Position numbers and translations under genes: made by a program
From: Acanthacorydalis orientalis
Taxonomy: Eukaryota; Arthropoda; Insecta; Megaloptera; Corydalidae
DNA length: 64,000 bases
NCBI GenBank assembly: GCA_034766995.1
Contig: CM068316.1
Location: forward strand, 27,157,606 to 27,221,605
Direction of reading: 5' to 3'
The notes under the pieces: generated by a model
The model's database searches: none
What the model saw: only the letters and a program-made list of their open reading frames with translations
What the model was told of the DNA's origin: nothing
Part shown: positions 59,741 to 64,000 of the stretch, piece after piece
Position numbering within the stretch: position 1 is the stretch's first letter
Layout: every line of letters starts with the position of its first letter

Positions 59741-59870
59741 AGGCTGATTCAATTTAGGGTTCCGCACGACAGTATTAAAAAAATTGAAAAAAATAAAAAA
59801 TAATGTTATTTTTTAATTTTTGCATATATTTTTTTAATACTTTTATGCGGAAGCCTAAATTGAATCACCT
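59741..59870. mobile_element. Small palindromic MITE, copy 2 (130 bp)
   Basis: GATTCAATTTAGGGTTCC ... AGTATTAAAAAA is inverted as TTTTTTAATACTTTTATGCG ... AAGCCTAAATTGAATCACC. It is about 25 bp longer than copy 1 because of loop sequence. TA flanks are possible. Confidence 0.75.
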
Positions 59871-60173
59871 ACATAAACAAAAGAAAAAAATCATGATACA
59901 ATTATAAAAAAACTTTCATTTAAAATAAAACAATATATACCTATAATTATTGTTTCATTTTCTTATATATGACTATCTTCTTTAATGATTCTCCAAGCTG
60001 GAATACTATTGGTAAACGTAGGTAGAATTTTTATTGATCAGATACGAACATTTTATATTTGTCTAAAACTGCCTGTGTTTTCTTTTATTATTACGAATAC
60101 TCTGAATTTTAATTTAATTATGCAATACATTTCTGACGGCCGGTTTTCATTTTTCCGTTTAAATATTTGACCG
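59871..60173. other. AT-rich DNA, nothing recognised
   Basis: The short frame at 59985-60170 has no motif. Confidence 0.45.
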
Positions 60174-60375
60174 AAATATATTACAGCGCTCAGAACTAAG
60201 GGTTGATGAACAGCGGTTGCTTACGGGCATTGAATGTTAGTTGTGTATTAAGCTTGTTGAACCGAAGTATATGGTATGTAATCCGAGAAATTCAAAATAC
60301 GTTACTGGCACTTGTGAAGGGAGTTTGAATTGTTGATCGATACGGATATGATAGGCCAGACGCAAAACAGGTAAG
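60174..60375 (+). other. GC-richer block with acceptor and donor signals, possible non-coding exon
   Basis: AATATATTACAG (acceptor-like, ends 60186) precedes about 190 bp of higher GC, which ends CAAAACAG|GTAAGGG, a good donor (about 60371). All three frames contain stops, so a coding exon is excluded. A 5' UTR or lncRNA exon remains possible. Confidence 0.25.
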
Positions 60376-61111
60376 GGTAGTCGCCGTTACGGGTAACTGG
60401 TATCGTAAAATGGATTTGTAGTGTTAATAGTAGATTGGTAATTATTGTTATTACATAGATTGTGCTTTATTGTTATTACTAAGTAAACGAGCAAGTGCTA
60501 TTAATACAATGTAATAAGAATATGTCACCGTATACGAGAAGTTTGCTAATAAACTATTTCTCGTTTAAATATTAAACACTTCGAAAATAATAAACATTTT
60601 TTTAAAATACATGTTTAATTTTAACCTTACTTAATTCAAAGATTAACAGCTATTCAATAATTACAAAGTATATGGGTGGCAGTTATCTCAATTTTTAATT
60701 TCATGCATGAGTAATTTTTTTATAACTACTATTTTTATTTTTATACTTTTTCTCTAAAACTGATTTAATATTGTCCAAAATTTATTTATGTTACACATAC
60801 CAACAACAATACTTATCGTAATATCTATGGCTTTTCGACTTAAAAGTCTAAAGCAAAACTAGGGAATTAATTTATGTCTAAAATATTTGTTTCTCCTCGA
60901 TGCATGGCATGAAGCTGAATGTCGATGGAATATTATTCAACCATTAGAGTAAACTTTTTTCGATTCAGTGTGATCAATTTTATTTCAGTAATGTCCTATT
61001 TATTTTTCTTGAAACTGACATTAGAACAGTGCCCCACGTCAAAAAAAAAAACAGTTCTAAAATTCCTTATTTTAAGGAGGTTCACTTTTCAATCAATATG
61101 AATCGCTGATA
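60376..61111. other. AT-rich DNA, nothing recognised
   Basis: No supported feature. Confidence 0.5.
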
Positions 61112-61447
61112 GTGTTTTGTTTTATTTTTTCTGATCTATCGATTTTCAAAAATCCGTGTCGGGAAAATACTTTACATAGGAAACCCACTATAAAAAATAC
61201 TGATGAGATAAAACTTTCCAGTGCTATATTCTTTATCCCAGATGTCGGTAAATTCTTGGCCAATAATTTAGGCCAATTTTATTTACCCCTTAATGTAATT
61301 AATTACCACTTACCGAAATTAATCAAAACAAAAAGTCGTATGGAAAGGGTTAAAATCTTACTTACTGCTTCTGGAGTTATACAACACTTCTTTAAAATGT
61401 CTCTGAGGTATAGTACTTATTTAATATCACCATCTTGCGGACCATAA
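61112..61447 (+). pseudogene. Possible Penelope-like retroelement fragment
   Basis: An open frame of 111 codons contains NTLHRKPTIKN (compare the YRKPT motif after the RT core) and IFFIPDVGKFLANNLGQFYL, resembling the LPYVxGVSExLARxLxxF linker before the GIY-YIG nuclease of Penelope-like elements. LIKTKSRMERVKILLTASGV follows, where the family has KDxxxKxxxSGVYxIxC. The nuclease itself is not readable. The distance between the two motifs is too short, implying an internal deletion. The assignment rests on weak motif similarity. Confidence 0.3.
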
Positions 61448-61640
61448 GTGAGGTACTTGTTATGAAAAAATGCTAATTCTAGTCATAAACAACAAACGCG
61501 AAAAATTTAATGAGTAAAAAATTAAATTTAGCTAAAAATTAAACAAAATAGCTGCTTTCAGATATGAAAATATGTTTGATTTAGCATTATAATTCATTAT
61601 ATAAAACGGCGGTTGAATTTAATATTAGCTTCGTATTATA
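61448..61640. other. AT-rich DNA, nothing recognised
   Basis: No supported feature. Confidence 0.4.
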
Positions 61641-61950
61641 ACACATTACAATACGATCGAGAAATGGATCATCGTAGAACCAGGGTACTGGCACTACGGC
61701 GAACTTTTGGCAGATTTTTGTTCCCGTGGCGTTAGTGTACTACAGAGTATTTCGTTATATAATACTAAATATGTATCGATACGTCACAACACCAAAACAC
61801 ATATGTAGTCGTACACGTAACACTTGACTATGAATGTCCCTAAACATTACTAGCGCCACTATCAGGGGTCGGGGAGACACTATCGTGTCGGGAAGAGCAT
61901 AGAGAAATATGTAAAAATATAGTTACAACAACAACGTACAACAAACATGG
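61641..61950. other. GC-richer block of unknown nature next to a truncated mariner
   Basis: Contains GGACATTCATAGTCAAGTGT (minus strand), ATCAGGGGTCGGGGAGACAC and CTAGCGCCACTATC. No open frame of length and no known domain. It replaces the 3' two thirds of the adjacent mariner, so it may be the end of another mobile element. Confidence 0.35.
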
Positions 61951-61954
61951 TAAT

Positions 61955-62516
61955 GGCGATTTTTTGGGTTTTCGTTCAGTTCGTGCGGCACCTTTCGTCA
62001 AGCTTTTTTGATTTTCTTAGTTTTAAGTGGCCCAGAACTGTTGAATGAGTAGCGCCTAACTTTTGTGCAAGCTTTCGAATTGTTGTGCGTGGTTCTGATT
62101 CAAGTAACACTTTCAGTTGGTCGCTATGAACTAAAGAAGTACACCCGCGACTTTCTTCATCTTCAAGGCTTTTGTGCGCAGCACGAAGTAATATGCCCAT
62201 ATGTTCCCATAACAGTACCCACACCAAAAACATCGTTTAGTTCAAAAGTAGTTTCTGATGATTTATTGCCTGTTTTCAACTCATACAAAAAATGCACTTA
62301 TTTGCTTCTTTTTCATCTTAAATTCAACAGCCCAATTTGAAGCAAAATTAATAACAAAACTAAATACAACGTTAACAACGTTAATAAAATAGAGACCGAA
62401 GACTGAACTTTAAAATGAGATTAATATTAACACGATGAAATTACGCTTTTATTGAAAAAGAAGGTTAGAATCCAGAAAAAAATCCAAAAACCGCAATTTT
62501 ATTCCTACCAACTAAA
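61955..62516 (-). mobile_element. mariner 5' fragment, TTAGGTTGGTAG family (minus strand)
   Basis: The 5' end is the inverse of ATTTTATTCCTACCAACT near 62516. Minus-strand text runs through a GVGTVMGTYGHI-like HTH block, EDEESRGCTSLVHSDQLKVL, ESEPRTTIRKLAQKLGATHS and KKLDERCRTN, equivalent to KLDKWVPHELNEN. There the element is truncated. The catalytic domain and 3' end are missing. Confidence 0.75.
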
Positions 62517-62604
62517 ATACTATGATATTAAAAACTACAAGAAATTATAATGCATAATTACATAATTCTTTCACTACTATATTACTAATTCGTTTAATTA
62601 AATT

Positions 62605-62835
62605 ATGTCATTCATATTTCAGAAAATGGTACCATTGTTACAGTATAATGAAACTCAAAATAAAAAAAATAAAAACCACTTCTGTAAGATCAGGATACAC
62701 ACTATGGAAGATATAAAGTTGATGGTGCGAATGCAATGTGAGAAAATGGTAGGGTTAGTAGTTGCACCCGACTTACATCTTTTAAATAGTGAATGTTTAA
62801 TGGTTAGAAACGATATTCACTACAACATAAAATGA
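62605..62835 (+). other. Unassigned 76-codon frame
   Basis: The frame contains EDIKLMVRMQCEKMVGLVVA and is a little less AT-rich than its flanks. An acceptor-like CATTCATATTTCAG lies just inside its start (62624). No motif, no donor, no neighbouring exon. It could be a host or transposon fragment or chance. Confidence 0.2.
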
Positions 62836-62839
62836 TATT

Positions 62840-63078
62840 TTTGTTTTTTGTGTGAGGTTTCTGTATGATATCCACAATTAACATTTGATAATTCAAATAC
62901 TTAAATAAAATACTTGAGGTGTTTAAGTATTATATTTTTTTAGAACTGTATTAAACAAGACATACATTAAAAGTTTTATTTAAATCATATTTTAAATGTT
63001 TAAATCAAATGAAAACTATCAGACACTTGAACACAATTTTTAATAATATTGATGGAAAATGTAAATATACAGATACGT
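62840..63078. other. AT-rich DNA, nothing recognised
   Basis: No supported feature. Confidence 0.5.
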
Positions 63079-63080
63079 TG

Positions 63081-63138
<58 letters not shown>
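63081..63138. repeat. Compound (TA)n(TG)n microsatellite
   Basis: About 35 bp TA then 11 TG units. Confidence 0.95.
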
Positions 63139-63450
63139 TTTATCTAAAGTTTCTTCCGTTAATCGCGTACAAACAATAAAAATTAAATAAATATTTAAAA
63201 TAAGAAAAACATTTATATGAATTAAGCGTGGACAAATGAATAAGCCTACAAATTTTAATAACGATCATTTTTACGAGAATCACGTTTCTTTTATAAGATG
63301 AAATCCCTCAAATTGTTTCAAACGCATAGCAGATATATGTTTTAAAAAAATGCAGAAAGAAAGACAATTAATAATTATTATTTATACCAATATTAGATCT
63401 AACCTTAATTATGTTATCGATATATTTTTATTGTGTTGCAATATTTAGTT

Positions 63451-63454
<4 letters not shown>

Positions 63455-63496
<42 letters not shown>
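63455..63496. repeat. (TA)n microsatellite
   Basis: Pure TA array of about 42 bp. Confidence 0.95.
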
Positions 63497-63503
<7 letters not shown>

Positions 63504-64000
63504 TGTCAACAATCTTGCCAAGCTTTTATATTTGTACTATTTTTGTAAATTTTATTAAACTATATTTTGTGAATTAAAACGTTCAGTGGTTATAATATTG
63601 TTATTCAAAACACTTACAGATCAATTTTAAGGAAAAAAGATACTCCCATTATAAAAAAAATAGAATGAACTACATTTCTAAACAAAAAACAAATTAATAT
63701 ATAATATGTATGTGTATATATATATATACATACTTTTTTTTGAAAGTGGTTTAAACATCACCATTTTGCACACGCACTTCCACGTTACGTTCAATGACTG
63801 TAACTTTAATTGATACTTGTGAACATCCGTTAGTATGACTAATATGTTCTATCACACAAAAACATTCTTTATATATATATATATATATAAATGTGGACAC
63901 ATATTGGAATTTTTTCTACTTGGGCGTTTTTTACTTCAACGGAGACACGTTATAATGACAATAGAAAACAGAACATGCTATTAATCCAAATTACTCGACC
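63497..64000. other. AT-rich DNA; less AT-rich end that runs off the window
   Basis: Small TA arrays at 63713-63728 and 63870-63889. The segment 63740-64000 contains TTGCACACGCACTTCCACGT and ACTTGGGCGTTTTTTACTTC and may be the start of a mobile element cut by the window edge. No frame recognised. Confidence 0.35.

Overview
The window is very AT-rich eukaryotic DNA, most probably from an insect or other arthropod. The evidence is several lineages of mariner transposase, piggyBac with TTAA target sites, Tigger/pogo, hAT and Helentron-type remnants, spliceosomal intron signals, and no prokaryotic gene organisation. Nothing in it allows a species to be named. About forty (TA)n microsatellites, some several hundred bases long, break it into islands. 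The long reading frames that translate as alternating Tyr-Ile are these arrays and are not genes.

No intact host gene is visible. The best host-coding piece is one minus-strand exon at 28521-28654, with a T-rich acceptor, a strong donor and an uninterrupted 44-codon frame. Much of the surrounding DNA could therefore be intron. Weaker exon candidates are a plus-strand terminal exon at 4107-4263, a C2H2 zinc-finger-like exon at 32742-32812 and a minus-strand piece at 25556-25682. Two less AT-rich islands with CRE palindromes and TATA boxes (1040-1345 and 7290-7640) look like promoters. The first leads into a broken Helentron-type ORF.

Layout. 0-6.4 kb: Helentron remnant, then two Tigger/pogo copies in inverted orientation. 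6.4-17.4 kb: promoter-like island, microsatellites, two copies of a GC-tailed repeat family, a hAT fragment and a minus-strand mariner. 17.4-25.3 kb: decayed mariners of different lineages, a palindromic element with a (TA)n core and a piggyBac fragment. 25.3-32.8 kb: exon candidates, a small TTAA MITE, an endonuclease-domain fragment and a deleted piggyBac. 32.9-47 kb: mariners, one split by a 1 kb insertion, the longest (TA)n array (about 460 bp), a DDE transposase fragment, two more GC-tailed repeats and a nearly complete irritans-type mariner with perfect ends. 48.9-50.9 kb: a second irritans-type mariner split by a 703 bp TTAA element. 53.2-54.5 kb: a complete mariner with two stops and a lost catalytic Asp. 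56-64 kb: another GC-tailed repeat, mariner deletion derivatives, a Tigger N-terminal fragment interrupted upstream by a hAT derivative, small palindromic MITEs and a possible Penelope-like fragment.

No transposase here is intact, so autonomous transposition from this window is unlikely. The most promising undescribed item is the dispersed family ending in a GC-rich tail and CTAG-T and carrying an internal (TA)n tract (copies near 10, 17, 25, 42, 43 and 56 kb). It has Helentron-associated features and coexists with fragments of Helentron-like coding sequence.
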